NCBI GenBank assembly: GCA_015060405.1
Contig: SUYN01000004.1
Span: forward strand, 114,168-178,167
Direction of reading: 5' to 3'
Length of the DNA: 64,000 bases
Source: Bacteroidales bacterium
Lineage (GTDB): Bacteria > Bacteroidota > Bacteroidia > Bacteroidales > UBA932
The position numbers and the translations under genes are program-made. Each line of letters starts with the position of its first letter. Within the stretch, counting starts at the first letter, position 1. The notes under the pieces are model-generated. The model did not search any database, was not told the DNA's origin, and saw only the letters and a program-made list of their open reading frames with translations. Positions 19,736 through 29,321 of this stretch are shown here, piece after piece.

Positions 19736-20776
19736 CTATCTGTTAAGTATTCTTGCAGTAAGTTCTATCATCAGTTCGGCCGGAGTCGCCTCTCCCACAT
19801 CGCCTCCCTTGCCCTTGTAGTCATATTCCTTGAGCAGGGCTATCACGGCCATGCACTTCTTCACAGGATAGTTGCGTACGGCAGTGTCATATTCGCTGAA
19901 GAAATATGGGTTCACACCAAGCACCTTTGCCTTCTGGTCATTTGCAGGACGGGGGTTCTTCATAAGCAGGGCGCCATATTTCAATATACGATAAAAATGT
20001 GTATACAAGGCACTTACAGCCATAGGCATAGCGAATTTGGCAGACGAACCCATGTAGGCGGCAATCCTGAGGGCCTTCGCGGCATTCTTCATCGACAGTT
20101 CCCTGGTCAGCTCGAATATGCTGAACTGACGGCTTATGCCTACATTCTTCTCTATGTCAGCCGCACTCACGCTGACCGCACCTTCAGGAAGGTTCTTCAG
20201 CATCTTTTCAGTTTCTATCGCTATCTTGTTGAGATCTGTTCCTGCATATTCGCCAAGAAGGGCTGAAGCATCCGGAGCTATCGCAAGCCCTTTGGACTGA
20301 TAGTACATCGAGATCCATTTCGGCATTTCGTAGTCCCTCAGCACCGGAGAGTCCACCACGACTCCCATCTTGGAGACGGTCTTGTACAGGGACTTCCTCT
20401 TGTCGGCGCCTGCCCCGTGCATCGCTATGACCAGGACTGTCGACTCGAGAGGTTTCTGACAGTATATGGCCAGTTCTTCGAGCGACTTCATCATCTGAGC
20501 CTCCTTCACGACCACAAGCTGGCGTTCAGCAAACATAGGATAACGCCTTGCAGCAGAGATGACGGAATCAGCCGTCACATCGGCTCCGTAGCACACAGTC
20601 TGGTTGAAATCGCGTTCGCTCTCATCCAGACAATGCTCTATGATGGCCTCGCAGACCATGTCCACATAATACGGTTCCTCTCCCATCAGGAGATACACCG
20701 GCTTGAAGATGCCGTTCTGCGCATCCTTCACTATTCCTCTGCAAAGAGAATCGACCTCCGTAAAACCTTTCGCCAT
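19736..20776 (-). CDS. holA: DNA polymerase III subunit delta
   Basis: MAKGFTEVDSLCRGIVKDAQNGIFKPVYLLMGEEPYYVDMV...; ATG at 20776 preferred because the longer ORF overlaps a promoter and terminator. Confidence 0.88.
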   Translation of the reverse strand: MAKGFTEVDSLCRGIVKDAQNGIFKPVYLLMGEEPYYVDMVCEAIIEHCLDESERDFNQTVCYGADVTADSVISAARRYPMFAERQLVVVKEAQMMKSLEELAIYCQKPLESTVLVIAMHGAGADKRKSLYKTVSKMGVVVDSPVLRDYEMPKWISMYYQSKGLAIAPDASALLGEYAGTDLNKIAIETEKMLKNLPEGAVSVSAADIEKNVGISRQFSIFELTRELSMKNAAKALRIAAYMGSSAKFAMPMAVSALYTHFYRILKYGALLMKNPRPANDQKAKVLGVNPYFFSEYDTAVRNYPVKKCMAVIALLKEYDYKGKGGDVGEATPAELMIELTARILNR

Positions 20777-20783
20777 AATCCTA

Positions 20784-20791
20784 CAAAGATA
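20784..20791 (-). promoter_or_regulatory. -7 element TATCTTTG of holA, 7 nt before the ATG
   Basis: Minus-strand TATCTTTG-TAGGATT-ATG; no clear -33. Confidence 0.5.
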
Positions 20792-20803
20792 CACAAAGTA
20801 AGA

Positions 20804-20834
20804 CAAAAAATGAAGCAACCTTGCGGCTGCTTCA
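20804..20834 (-). terminator. Intrinsic terminator of hpf
   Basis: Minus-strand TGAAGCAGCC-GCAA-GGTTGCTTCA (10-bp stem with one G.U, GNRA loop) followed by TTTTTTG. Confidence 0.8.
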
Positions 20835-20857
20835 TCATTTTTTTCATCAATCGGATC

Positions 20858-21148
20858 TTATTCTGCTTTTTTCTCCTTTGCCTTTACAAGTTTTTCCTTG
20901 AGAATGTCGGCGCAATCTACTATTGCGTCTTCGAAGGTCTTAGCATTCTTCTCGACCACGATGGTGCTGCCAGGGATGTGTACCTGCACCTTTACGTTCT
21001 TGTTCTCGTGATCTGGAAGCAATGAAAGCGCCACATCCACTCCTGTTACCGCATCATAGAATTTCTCAATACGGGAGAATTTCTTCTCGATAAAGTCCAA
21101 CAGTTTCTGATCTGCATTGAACTTGATGCTCTGAACTCTAATCTCCAT
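20858..21148 (-). CDS. hpf: Ribosome hibernation-promoting factor / RaiA family
   Basis: 96 aa, MEIRVQSIKFNADQKLLDFIEKKFSRIEKFYDAVTGVDVAL. Confidence 0.9.
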   Translation of the reverse strand: MEIRVQSIKFNADQKLLDFIEKKFSRIEKFYDAVTGVDVALSLLPDHENKNVKVQVHIPGSTIVVEKNAKTFEDAIVDCADILKEKLVKAKEKKAE

Positions 21149-22130
21149 TTTTACCTCCGTTTTTTGCCCTTGGGTGGGCTGATTTATAAATATCCTTCAG
21201 TCGGGAGATACTGCTATGGGTATAGACCTGGGTTGCCGCGAGGGATGAGTGGCCGAGAAGTTCCTTAATGGAATTGAGGTCGGCGTCCCCGTCCAGAAGT
21301 CCTGTGGCGAGAGAGTGGCGCAGGACATGAGGTGATTTCTTACCTGTGATGCCCTTGACACCTCCAAGCTCGCTCTTGACTGCCTTGTCCACATAGACCG
21401 GATACAGCCTGTGTCCCCGGTGAGTGACAAGAAGCGGCTCTTTCAAAGACCTTTGCCCACCGCACATCGCCTCAACTGCTTCCAAATATAATGAAATTTC
21501 TTCACATAACACATCCAAAAGCGGAATTTCTCGCATTTTATCTCCCTTTCCTCTCACTTTAACAACTTTTCTACCAGAATCCACATCTGAGATGCTCATG
21601 CCTATCAATTCCGACCGACGCAATCCAAGGCCATACAGCATGGAGACAATGAGGCGGTTGAGCCTCCTTTTATACATTTCCTGACCGCTTTCCGTGTCAT
21701 GATTATTCTTGAAGAATTCCAGTTCGTCACGGTCAAGGGCCGTTTCCCGGGTCATCTCGAAATAGCCTTCCAGAGCCTCCTTCCTGAAGAATGAGGGCAG
21801 ACGTTTCTGCTGCTTCGGCTTAGGGACAAGCTTGACGGGATTCGAGCTCAGGATCTCCTTGGAGACAAGGAAGCGGCAGAATCCGCTGAGGGCAGAAAGA
21901 TGCAGACCTACCGTCCTTGGGGACATGCCGGAATCCATCATCATGACCTCATATGTCCTGATCTCCGAAGGATTCATGGAGGCGGCAAGCTCATTGTCGC
22001 TGACTTTATCTGTCCCATGAATGCGGCTGACATAATCTTCAAGGACGTGACGGTACAATGACACGGTCCTATCCGAATAACGCCTCACATCCTTTATATA
22101 GGAGATATATCTGTCGATCAGATCCATCAT
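21138..22130 (-). CDS. Tyrosine recombinase XerC/XerD family
   Basis: 330 aa, MLYGLGLRRSELIGM, SPHVLRHSLATGLLDGDADLNSIKELLGHSSLAATQVYTH. Confidence 0.9.
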   Translation of the reverse strand: MMDLIDRYISYIKDVRRYSDRTVSLYRHVLEDYVSRIHGTDKVSDNELAASMNPSEIRTYEVMMMDSGMSPRTVGLHLSALSGFCRFLVSKEILSSNPVKLVPKPKQQKRLPSFFRKEALEGYFEMTRETALDRDELEFFKNNHDTESGQEMYKRRLNRLIVSMLYGLGLRRSELIGMSISDVDSGRKVVKVRGKGDKMREIPLLDVLCEEISLYLEAVEAMCGGQRSLKEPLLVTHRGHRLYPVYVDKAVKSELGGVKGITGKKSPHVLRHSLATGLLDGDADLNSIKELLGHSSLAATQVYTHSSISRLKDIYKSAHPRAKNGGKNGD

Positions 22131-23635
22131 TTCACCGGATACATGCCGATCTCGGCTGCCCTCTCACGCATGAAGGCATCGGCTGCCTCGAAGGAATTCT
22201 CTATCGTGCCGTCGAGGATGGCATTCTTTACCGCCTCCTTCAGCTGTCCGATCACATTGCTCGGCTCAATGCCGAAAAGGTCCATCACATAGTCACCAGT
22301 GATAGGATTCCTGAAGTTCCTTATCGCATCCTTCTCCTCCACTTCCACAAGCTTAGTCTTCACAAGCTCGAAATTGGACTTGAGTCTGGCTACCTTGCGT
22401 GGATTCTTTGATGTGATGTCGGCGCTGCAAAGCAGCATGAGGTCATCAATGTCGTTGCCGGCATCGAAAAGAAGACGTCTCACGGCAGAATCCGTAACCT
22501 CATCAGTGACAAGGGCTATAGGCCTGAGATGAAGGTTCACGAGCTTCTGGACATATTTCATCTTCTCGTTCAGAGGCATCTTCAGTCCCTGGAAGATCTT
22601 CGGGATCCATCTTGCCCCCACGACCTCGTGTCCGTGGAAGGTCCATCCCAAGGCGGGATCATATCTCTTGGTCGCAGGCTTGGCGATGTCATGAAGCAGG
22701 GCTGCCCAGCGGAGCCATACATTCGGCTCGGTCCTTACCTTCGCCACCTCCACCCCGTCTTCGAACACATAGTCCTTCAAGGTACCTTCCGCTATCGCTG
22801 CAATTTCGGCTTCCGCCACATTGTCAAGCACTTCAAGGGTGTGGGAGAAATTCTCCTTATGTCCCTTTCCGTCAACACTTTCCACACCCTTAAGCTTGGA
22901 AAGCTGGGGAAGGATGAAGTCCAGAAGACCTGTCTGGTCCAGAAGCTTGAATCCGATGGAAGGCTTAGGAGTCACGAGTATCTTGTTGAGTTCCTCCACT
23001 ATCCTCTCCTTGGACAGTATCTCCATCCTCTGCCTGTTCCTGCTTATGGACTCGAGAGATTCCGGAACTATGGTGAATGTCTGCTCCGGTGTGGAGAGCT
23101 TGGTCGCGAACCTTATTGCACGGACCATCCTGAGGGGATCGTCACTGTAGGTAGTGTCAGGATCGAGCGGCGTGCGGATTATCCCTGCCGCAAGATCCCT
23201 GATGCCTCCGAACGGGTCCACCAGGGCTCCGAAGTCCTCCTTCTGAAGGCTGAAGGCCATGGCATTTATAGTGAAGTCCCTTCTGAGCTGGTCGTCTTCA
23301 AGAGTGCCGTCCTCTACGATAGGCTTGCGCGAATCCCTTCTGTAGGATTCCTTCCTCGCACCGACGAACTCCACTTCTATTCCCTGGAAACGGAGCATGG
23401 CAGTGCCGAAGTTACGGAAGACCGACACATTGCTGTGAACCATTCCACCCACAGCCTCGGCAAGGGCGATGCCGCTGCCTTCCACGACTATGTCTATGTC
23501 CTTGCTCGGACGGCCGAGAAAGCAGTCCCTCACATATCCTCCTATCACGAAGGCCCTGACCCCGAGAGAGGCAGCGGCTTCGGAAACTATGGCAAAGATC
23601 TTATGATCCAGAAATCCCTGTGTTATTGTTGACAT
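22127..23635 (-). CDS. cca: tRNA nucleotidyltransferase / poly(A) polymerase with HD domain
   Basis: VFVIGGYVRDCFLGRPSKDIDIVV-type motif (AFVIGGYVRDCFLGRPSKDIDIVVEG), RRDFTINAMAFSL, LLHDIAKPAT; ATG at 23635 (MSTITQGFLDHKIF) preferred. Confidence 0.92.
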   Translation of the reverse strand: MSTITQGFLDHKIFAIVSEAAASLGVRAFVIGGYVRDCFLGRPSKDIDIVVEGSGIALAEAVGGMVHSNVSVFRNFGTAMLRFQGIEVEFVGARKESYRRDSRKPIVEDGTLEDDQLRRDFTINAMAFSLQKEDFGALVDPFGGIRDLAAGIIRTPLDPDTTYSDDPLRMVRAIRFATKLSTPEQTFTIVPESLESISRNRQRMEILSKERIVEELNKILVTPKPSIGFKLLDQTGLLDFILPQLSKLKGVESVDGKGHKENFSHTLEVLDNVAEAEIAAIAEGTLKDYVFEDGVEVAKVRTEPNVWLRWAALLHDIAKPATKRYDPALGWTFHGHEVVGARWIPKIFQGLKMPLNEKMKYVQKLVNLHLRPIALVTDEVTDSAVRRLLFDAGNDIDDLMLLCSADITSKNPRKVARLKSNFELVKTKLVEVEEKDAIRNFRNPITGDYVMDLFGIEPSNVIGQLKEAVKNAILDGTIENSFEAADAFMRERAAEIGMYPVK

Positions 23636-24033
23636 ATCATTTCCGTATATACCGGCAGCGTACTGACAGGGACATATTGCCTGCACCCGTCCTTTTCCGT
23701 CTGGCGGAAGATAAATGTTCCTGACCCGTTGGTTATGGCCATATACCTGACATTCAGCACCATATTGTATCTTACAGCCTGTTCCAGGACTTCTTGGGTG
23801 AGCTGCACCTCAGGCCTCTTGCACTCCACGACCATCAGCGGTCTTGCCTGACGGTCATAGACAAGTATGTCAGCCCTGAACTGCTTGTCCCCAAGCCTGA
23901 ATCCGGCCTCGCTCATCATCATGTGCAGAGGCACCCCGATGTCTTCCGCAAGCCTGCCGATGAACCACTGGCGCACCCTTTCTTCGGGCGTCAGCGCGAC
24001 ATGCTTCCGGCGAAGCGGATCCCATATGGTCAT
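23623..24033 (-). CDS. HsdR N-terminal-like (HSDR_N_2) small protein
   Basis: MTIWDPLRRKHVALTPEERVRQWFIGRLAEDIGVP...FRADILVYDRQARPLMVVECKRPEVQLT; TACATTTG -7 box at 24052-24059 excludes the TTG start at 24054. Confidence 0.8.
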   Translation of the reverse strand: MTIWDPLRRKHVALTPEERVRQWFIGRLAEDIGVPLHMMMSEAGFRLGDKQFRADILVYDRQARPLMVVECKRPEVQLTQEVLEQAVRYNMVLNVRYMAITNGSGTFIFRQTEKDGCRQYVPVSTLPVYTEMICQQ

Positions 24034-24129
24034 TCTGTCATCCACAATCTGCAAATGTAGTCAAAAACAGGACGCGCACGCAGAAAAATTTAAACACTTT
24101 CTTAACTTTGCAGCCAAATCCGTCAGAAA

Positions 24130-24834
24130 ATGAAAAAGAAAAGAAAGCGTAATGACGACCTTGAGATAGTGTATGAGGACAAGTGGCTCATCGTTGCAGA
24201 CAAGCCGAGCGGACTGCTGACCATGTCGACCGGAAAACCGGGTGAAGACACTGCCTATTCGAGGATATATGACTACGCAGGAAAGATCTTCATTATCCAC
24301 AGGCTTGACAGGGACACCTCGGGACTGATAGTCTTCGCCAAGGACCAGGAGACGAAGCTCTCTCTCCAGGAGAACTGGAACGAAGCTGTGCTGGAAAGGA
24401 AGTACACAGCCCTTCTGGAAGGATGGCCAGAGGATGAGGATGGATGGATCGAGAGCTGGCTCTTCGAGAACAGGAAGTCGATGAAGGTTCACTGCTATGC
24501 CCTGGCGGCAGGAGATGACCCGTCAAGGCCTCCACGCAAGGACTGGCAGTATGCATCCACACACTGCCGCACCTTGGAACGCACGGAAAGCGCTGAAGGA
24601 AGGTTCACCCTCGTGGAGTTCGAGCTGGAGACTGGGAGAAAGAACCAGATACGCGCACATTCCGCCTGGATAGGACATCCCATAGCCGGGGACAGGAAAT
24701 ACGGTGCCGTCAGCAATCCCATAGGGCGTCTGGCCCTGCATGCAGGCACCCTCTCCTTCATCCACCCTTGGACCGGAAAGACACTGAAATTCACTTCGCA
24801 GGCTCCGAAGCTGACAGGTACTCCATCTCTTTAG
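24130..24834 (+). CDS. RluA family pseudouridine synthase
   Basis: 234 aa, IIHRLDRDTSGLIVFAKD, TGRKNQIRAHSAWIGHPIAGDRKYGA. Confidence 0.93.
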   Translation: MKKKRKRNDDLEIVYEDKWLIVADKPSGLLTMSTGKPGEDTAYSRIYDYAGKIFIIHRLDRDTSGLIVFAKDQETKLSLQENWNEAVLERKYTALLEGWPEDEDGWIESWLFENRKSMKVHCYALAAGDDPSRPPRKDWQYASTHCRTLERTESAEGRFTLVEFELETGRKNQIRAHSAWIGHPIAGDRKYGAVSNPIGRLALHAGTLSFIHPWTGKTLKFTSQAPKLTGTPSL

Positions 24835-25969
24835 CAGCGGTAGATTTCCAGGAAATATACGAAGGAAGATCCTGGAAGACAGGAGCAGCAAGAAGGGCCG
24901 CTGCCTTTGAGGCCATGTCCATGGCAAAAGTGTCCGAGTGAGCCACAGTAAAGCCGCTGCCTATGATTTCAGGGATGCCTCCAACGTCGGAACCTACCAC
25001 ATTGGCCCCGCACGAGAGCGCCTCGGCACAGACCAGAGGAAGCCCCTCGTTGAGACTCGGCAGCACAAGGACATCCACACAGTTCATCAGTGAAGGCATG
25101 TCTTCAGCCTTGACATTACCCCAGAACCTGACGTCGAGGGAGGCATCCGCCGAGAAGTCGTCTTCGACGCTCCGGCGGAGCTTTCCGTCACCGATGACCC
25201 AGAATTTCACCGGACCGTCATAGCACTTCCCTATCCTGGTGAAGATCCCATATAGAGACGACACATTCTTGACCGGCACGAGATTGCCGGCGAAGGCGAC
25301 CACCTTATCTCCGACTTCAAGTCCGTATTCCTTCCGGAGAGCCTCTCTGCGTTCTTGCGGAAACCTGTAAAACTGCTCCGAAGCACCGTTATAGAGGACA
25401 TCCTTACGGGCCGATGTGGTGATCCTGTCAGACTCTGCCATCAGGGCCCTGCTGACAAAGAAATTACATTCGGCGCCTTCCATCAGCGAACGGGTATCCT
25501 TGAGAATCAAAGGGTTACGCCATGGATGAGTGTGTACATCCGAGCCATGCCAGGTAATATAATATGGCACAGAATATCGGGAGGAGGCCTCCTGGGCCAG
25601 AATGCCTCCGGTGAAGGAATGTGCGATGATGCAGTCGTAGCCTTCGAGCAGGCCGACACTTCCGCTTATAAAGCGGGAGAAAAAGAACGGCCGTCTGCGC
25701 AGGTACTTGACAGTGATATGGTCGGCGACAGAAAACCGGTACCAGAGAAGACGGTACCTTATGCCCTCTATCATGACCTCGTCCTTCACGCTGACTTCAG
25801 GAGTATGCCTCAGCCTGCGTGTGATGAAGCTGTCGCGGCTGTGTATGCAATACACATCCACCTCACAGCCGCCCGCATCCTTAAGATGCCTTATGCGGTT
25901 GTGTACGGCATTGAACAGGCCCTTTCTGTCAAAGGGGCTGCTCTCAAATATGACTGCGGCCCTAATCAT
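24791..25969 (-). CDS. Glycosyltransferase family 4
   Basis: 392 aa, VVAFAGNLVPVKNV..., VLPSLNEGLPLVCAEALSCGANVVGSDVGGIPEII. Confidence 0.9.
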   Translation of the reverse strand: MIRAAVIFESSPFDRKGLFNAVHNRIRHLKDAGGCEVDVYCIHSRDSFITRRLRHTPEVSVKDEVMIEGIRYRLLWYRFSVADHITVKYLRRRPFFFSRFISGSVGLLEGYDCIIAHSFTGGILAQEASSRYSVPYYITWHGSDVHTHPWRNPLILKDTRSLMEGAECNFFVSRALMAESDRITTSARKDVLYNGASEQFYRFPQERREALRKEYGLEVGDKVVAFAGNLVPVKNVSSLYGIFTRIGKCYDGPVKFWVIGDGKLRRSVEDDFSADASLDVRFWGNVKAEDMPSLMNCVDVLVLPSLNEGLPLVCAEALSCGANVVGSDVGGIPEIIGSGFTVAHSDTFAMDMASKAAALLAAPVFQDLPSYISWKSTAAKEMEYLSASEPAK

Positions 25970-26981
25970 GGAACAAAGAGGCTATTCGGGAAAAGAAACG
26001 GTAGCACCTGACAGAAAATCCGCACTTCCCTATCTTATAAAGCAATATATTGGGGATCTGGCCGAATCGCAGGGAGAAGACTCCCAGCTGGCTGTCCTTG
26101 TCCATAAGTCCGTAGAGGAAGGTGACATAGCCTTCATCCAGAAGGTCTGTTTTCCTGCATGTGAAAATGTTCAGCACACGGCACACATACCTTCCCACAA
26201 GATCCCTGTGATAAAGCGCATACAGTTTGGGGCTGGACTTGTATCTGGAAGTGAGATCCTCAAGCAGGCCGGCATATTTCGGCAGGAAACGGCGCAGCTG
26301 CATGAGATGGAAGTCCGACTTCACATCACTTCCCAATGAGCCGGGCCTTATGAAATAGCCGTACACCGGCACCGGGCAGGTGCGCACAGAGCGACACTGT
26401 GCAAGGAAACCGAACACGAAAAGCTTGTCTTCCGCATACTGGAGTTCAGTGCAGAACCGCAGGCTGCCTATCGTCTTGCGTCGGAACATCTTGGCCCACG
26501 GGGCATCGAGCATCTCGCAGTTCCTGCGTATGTTCTCCTCAAAGAAAGCCGTCATGTCCGAAGATCCATATTTACGGTCCCTTGACGGAAGGACCTCCCT
26601 GTGGGGCACGCCGCCGATGAATGATGTGAAGCCCCCTATGATCAGATCCTCCCCCGAGATTCCCTCCATCATCCTCTCCACAGCGTCCGGAAGAAGCACA
26701 TCATCCGAATCGACGAACATCACGAACTCACCCTGAGCCAGGTCAAGACCTGCGTTGCGGGCGCTGCTGACGCCTCCGTTCTGCATATGGATGGTGATGA
26801 ATCTCGGATCAGTCGCCGAATAGCGCTCACAAACAAGGGGCGAGGAATCCGTGCTGCCGTCGTCAACAAGAATCACCTCGTAGGAAGTGAAGCTCTGCTC
26901 CATGATGCTGACAAGGCAACGGTCCAGATACTCTTCGGCGTTGTAAACCGGAACTACTATACTTAACCTGGTCTTATCCAT
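25962..26981 (-). CDS. Glycosyltransferase family 2
   Basis: 339 aa, LSIVVPVYNAEEYLDRCLVSIMEQSFTSYEVILVDDGSTDSS, MFVDSDDVLLP. Confidence 0.92.
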   Translation of the reverse strand: MDKTRLSIVVPVYNAEEYLDRCLVSIMEQSFTSYEVILVDDGSTDSSPLVCERYSATDPRFITIHMQNGGVSSARNAGLDLAQGEFVMFVDSDDVLLPDAVERMMEGISGEDLIIGGFTSFIGGVPHREVLPSRDRKYGSSDMTAFFEENIRRNCEMLDAPWAKMFRRKTIGSLRFCTELQYAEDKLFVFGFLAQCRSVRTCPVPVYGYFIRPGSLGSDVKSDFHLMQLRRFLPKYAGLLEDLTSRYKSSPKLYALYHRDLVGRYVCRVLNIFTCRKTDLLDEGYVTFLYGLMDKDSQLGVFSLRFGQIPNILLYKIGKCGFSVRCYRFFSRIASLFHD

Positions 26982-26985
26982 AAAC

Positions 26986-28149
26986 TTAGAAACTGTTTAA
27001 ATTCTTCTCCGTAAAATCACCGGTTGTAGAAAGGGCATCAATGAGGAACTTCCTGGAGCGCTCCCTGAATGAATTCATCTTATCATCTACGGTCTCCCAT
27101 TCGACATCTGAAAGGAAGAACTCTCCGTCATCCTCCGGATCTATGCCGTGTACAAGACGTGCATCCAGTCCGACCATAGCCAGAAGGGACTGAAGCCTCG
27201 CCATGCCTCTGCGCGAATTTCCCACTGCAATGAACTTCTTGTGCAGCATGATGGCAAGCACGCATCCGTGGAAGGAATCCGTAACCACGAAATCCGCATC
27301 GGAAAATCCCGAAATCCACTGCTCTACAGACGGTACGACACGCTCCCTGAGAGGAATCTCACGCACATACGGATTGACAGAGGCATCATACACATCCTTC
27401 GACGCCACCCGGGAAATGAAATCCACGGCAGCAGTCTTTTCCCTTGTCGGATCAAGGATATATGTCATTATCTTTCCTTTTGCAGGATGGCTTTCAGCTC
27501 CTGCCGCAAAAGCGGCTATCTCCGACGGCTGCATCAGCATCACCGGGTCGGCCACATGCACGGCATCCTCACGACAGAACCATTCCGCGCACATCTTCAC
27601 AGCAGAATCCTCCCGCACAGAGACTGCGTCAAACTCCGAAAGAAGCTTCTCACATTCCTCCAGCTGGGTGTATTCATATTCAAGCCTGTCTGTCCCGAAG
27701 GAAGCCGCATAGGCTATCCTCTTCACATCCCAGCCTTGTGCAAACTTCAGAAAGGCATCCTCTATATCCCTGAAATACAATGGCCTCCACACCTGGTCGC
27801 TTCCGACCACAAAGGCATCGTACTCTCCTTCGCGGATGTCGGCATATCTGTCTATCACACGCGGTGATATATATGTATCTACGAATTTCGATGTATTCTC
27901 AGCCACAACGGGCAGTTCGCGGGCATATCTCCTTTCGCGGAAGACTTCGGTTCCCTTGAACAGCGACGCCGCCATTCTCCGGGCATATACAAACGGAGCC
28001 TTCAGACCTTTCGGAGCAGGCATCTTGTCCTTCAGGTCTATGACCTCGGCCTCATGCCCCATGGTCTCAAGCTCATGCTTCAGCGCATAGGCCTGCAGGA
28101 GCCCTCCGTAATTGGTGTGGAGCGGCAGTGTGATTATCGCTGTCTTCAT
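26986..28149 (-). CDS. Polysaccharide pyruvyl transferase family protein
   Basis: 387 aa, MKTAIITLPLHTNYGGLLQAYAL, VVGSDQVWRP, FVVTDSFHGCVLAIMLHKKFIAV. Confidence 0.9.
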   Translation of the reverse strand: MKTAIITLPLHTNYGGLLQAYALKHELETMGHEAEVIDLKDKMPAPKGLKAPFVYARRMAASLFKGTEVFRERRYARELPVVAENTSKFVDTYISPRVIDRYADIREGEYDAFVVGSDQVWRPLYFRDIEDAFLKFAQGWDVKRIAYAASFGTDRLEYEYTQLEECEKLLSEFDAVSVREDSAVKMCAEWFCREDAVHVADPVMLMQPSEIAAFAAGAESHPAKGKIMTYILDPTREKTAAVDFISRVASKDVYDASVNPYVREIPLRERVVPSVEQWISGFSDADFVVTDSFHGCVLAIMLHKKFIAVGNSRRGMARLQSLLAMVGLDARLVHGIDPEDDGEFFLSDVEWETVDDKMNSFRERSRKFLIDALSTTGDFTEKNLNSF

Positions 28150-29321
28150 TTCATCATCCTCCTTTTCATGCCGGAAAGTGTCCGACGGATCGTTCTGTAC
28201 ATCCTTATATATAATGGTTTCCTCACTACGAATCCCTTCATGTACTGGATGAGATTCCTTGCGGAATGTACCCCCTTGAAAAACTCGTCTCTCCTGGGCG
28301 GCATCTGCACCTCAGCTGCGAATCCTCCGTTCTGGGTCACTGCAAGCTGCGGTTCCACAGGACGGCACACATCGGCCTGCAGAGCATCCAGGCAGTCTTT
28401 CCCAAGAGATGTGTTGACAAGAACAAGCGAGACACCTCTGTCGTCATTCAGCTCCGGAGCAGCTTCCGCGACGCTCCAAAGGTCGGCAAGGGTGATGTCG
28501 CTCCCGCTCCTTCCGTTCCTTGCCGGACACCTGTAGCAGGAAGGTCGCAAGATCATGTCCTGTCTGAAAAGTGACATGAACACGTCGTCTTCAACATTCA
28601 CCGTGTGAGTTCCGAGGTCCTCGCGGCCGTCGCAGGATGTCTTGCAGTATGTCACATCATAGTGCCTCCAGCTGCGGGACTTGTCCCTGAAGCCGACTGA
28701 GCTTATTCTGCATCCCCAGGCTTCTTCCAGGGCCTTCACGTATTTCTCCCACAAGAGGGGACTTGGAACTCCGTGGCAGGCGACATCCACCGTAAGCAGG
28801 CCGGCGGGGCGGCTGCCAAGGTACTTGAGCAGGCCGGCGACCTGGCAGGGGGTACCCGAGAAGAGGACCTTCCTTCCGGACTTCAGATGATCTCTCACCT
28901 CTTCATATGCAGAATACAGCTCACTCTGGACGTATTTCGAGCCGCGGAGCCTTCCTAGTTCCTCCTTGTCATATATCTCTGTATGCTCGACCTTCATGTC
29001 GGCAGCCAAAGCCGCTCCATACACTACTCCACCCTCGTCAATCACACGGCCTGCAAGCGCAGGAAAGACCCCGCCGGATGAGCTCCCGGCAAGATGCTCC
29101 TCACAACGGACTGCAAAGGCTTCAGACGGGAGGTGCGGCTCAAGAGGATTGAGTACAGGACACACCTGCTCGCATCTGCCGCAGTTGATGCAAAGGTCGG
29201 GATTAGCCACGGGATAATAGAAACCCTCCCTGTCGTAGCGAGGTACGATGCATTGCGCAGGACATGCGTTCACACAGGCCGAACAGCCGCAGCACATGGA
29301 TTTGTCGGATATCCTGATCAT
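28146..29321 (-). CDS. Coenzyme F420 hydrogenase/dehydrogenase beta-subunit family, 4Fe-4S protein
   Basis: 391 aa, two ferredoxin motifs CCGCSACVNACPAQC and CINCGRCEQVCPVLNP, SSSGGVFPALA, GTPCQVAGL. Confidence 0.88.
   Translation of the reverse strand: MIRISDKSMCCGCSACVNACPAQCIVPRYDREGFYYPVANPDLCINCGRCEQVCPVLNPLEPHLPSEAFAVRCEEHLAGSSSGGVFPALAGRVIDEGGVVYGAALAADMKVEHTEIYDKEELGRLRGSKYVQSELYSAYEEVRDHLKSGRKVLFSGTPCQVAGLLKYLGSRPAGLLTVDVACHGVPSPLLWEKYVKALEEAWGCRISSVGFRDKSRSWRHYDVTYCKTSCDGREDLGTHTVNVEDDVFMSLFRQDMILRPSCYRCPARNGRSGSDITLADLWSVAEAAPELNDDRGVSLVLVNTSLGKDCLDALQADVCRPVEPQLAVTQNGGFAAEVQMPPRRDEFFKGVHSARNLIQYMKGFVVRKPLYIRMYRTIRRTLSGMKRRMMK

Noticed and set aside
20818-20818. Upstream ATG of the holA ORF (MLHFLSYFVYLCRI...)
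   Set aside because: Lies across the hpf terminator and the holA -7 box; the ATG at 20776 is preferred.
21138-22130. Tyrosine recombinase as integrase of a mobile element
   Set aside because: Flanked by hpf and cca housekeeping genes with overlapping ends and no att-like repeats or cargo; fits chromosomal XerC/XerD.
22529-23632. 367-aa plus-strand ORF
   Set aside because: Fully antisense to cca, which has unmistakable motifs; compositional shadow ORF. Same reasoning for 6507-7403, 9721-10608, 2857-3558 and other antisense ORFs in the track.
23623-24033. Type I restriction (HsdR) system
   Set aside because: Only an HsdR_N-like nuclease fold of about 136 aa, with no helicase, HsdM or HsdS nearby; next to cca/holA, so likely a housekeeping protein of unknown function.
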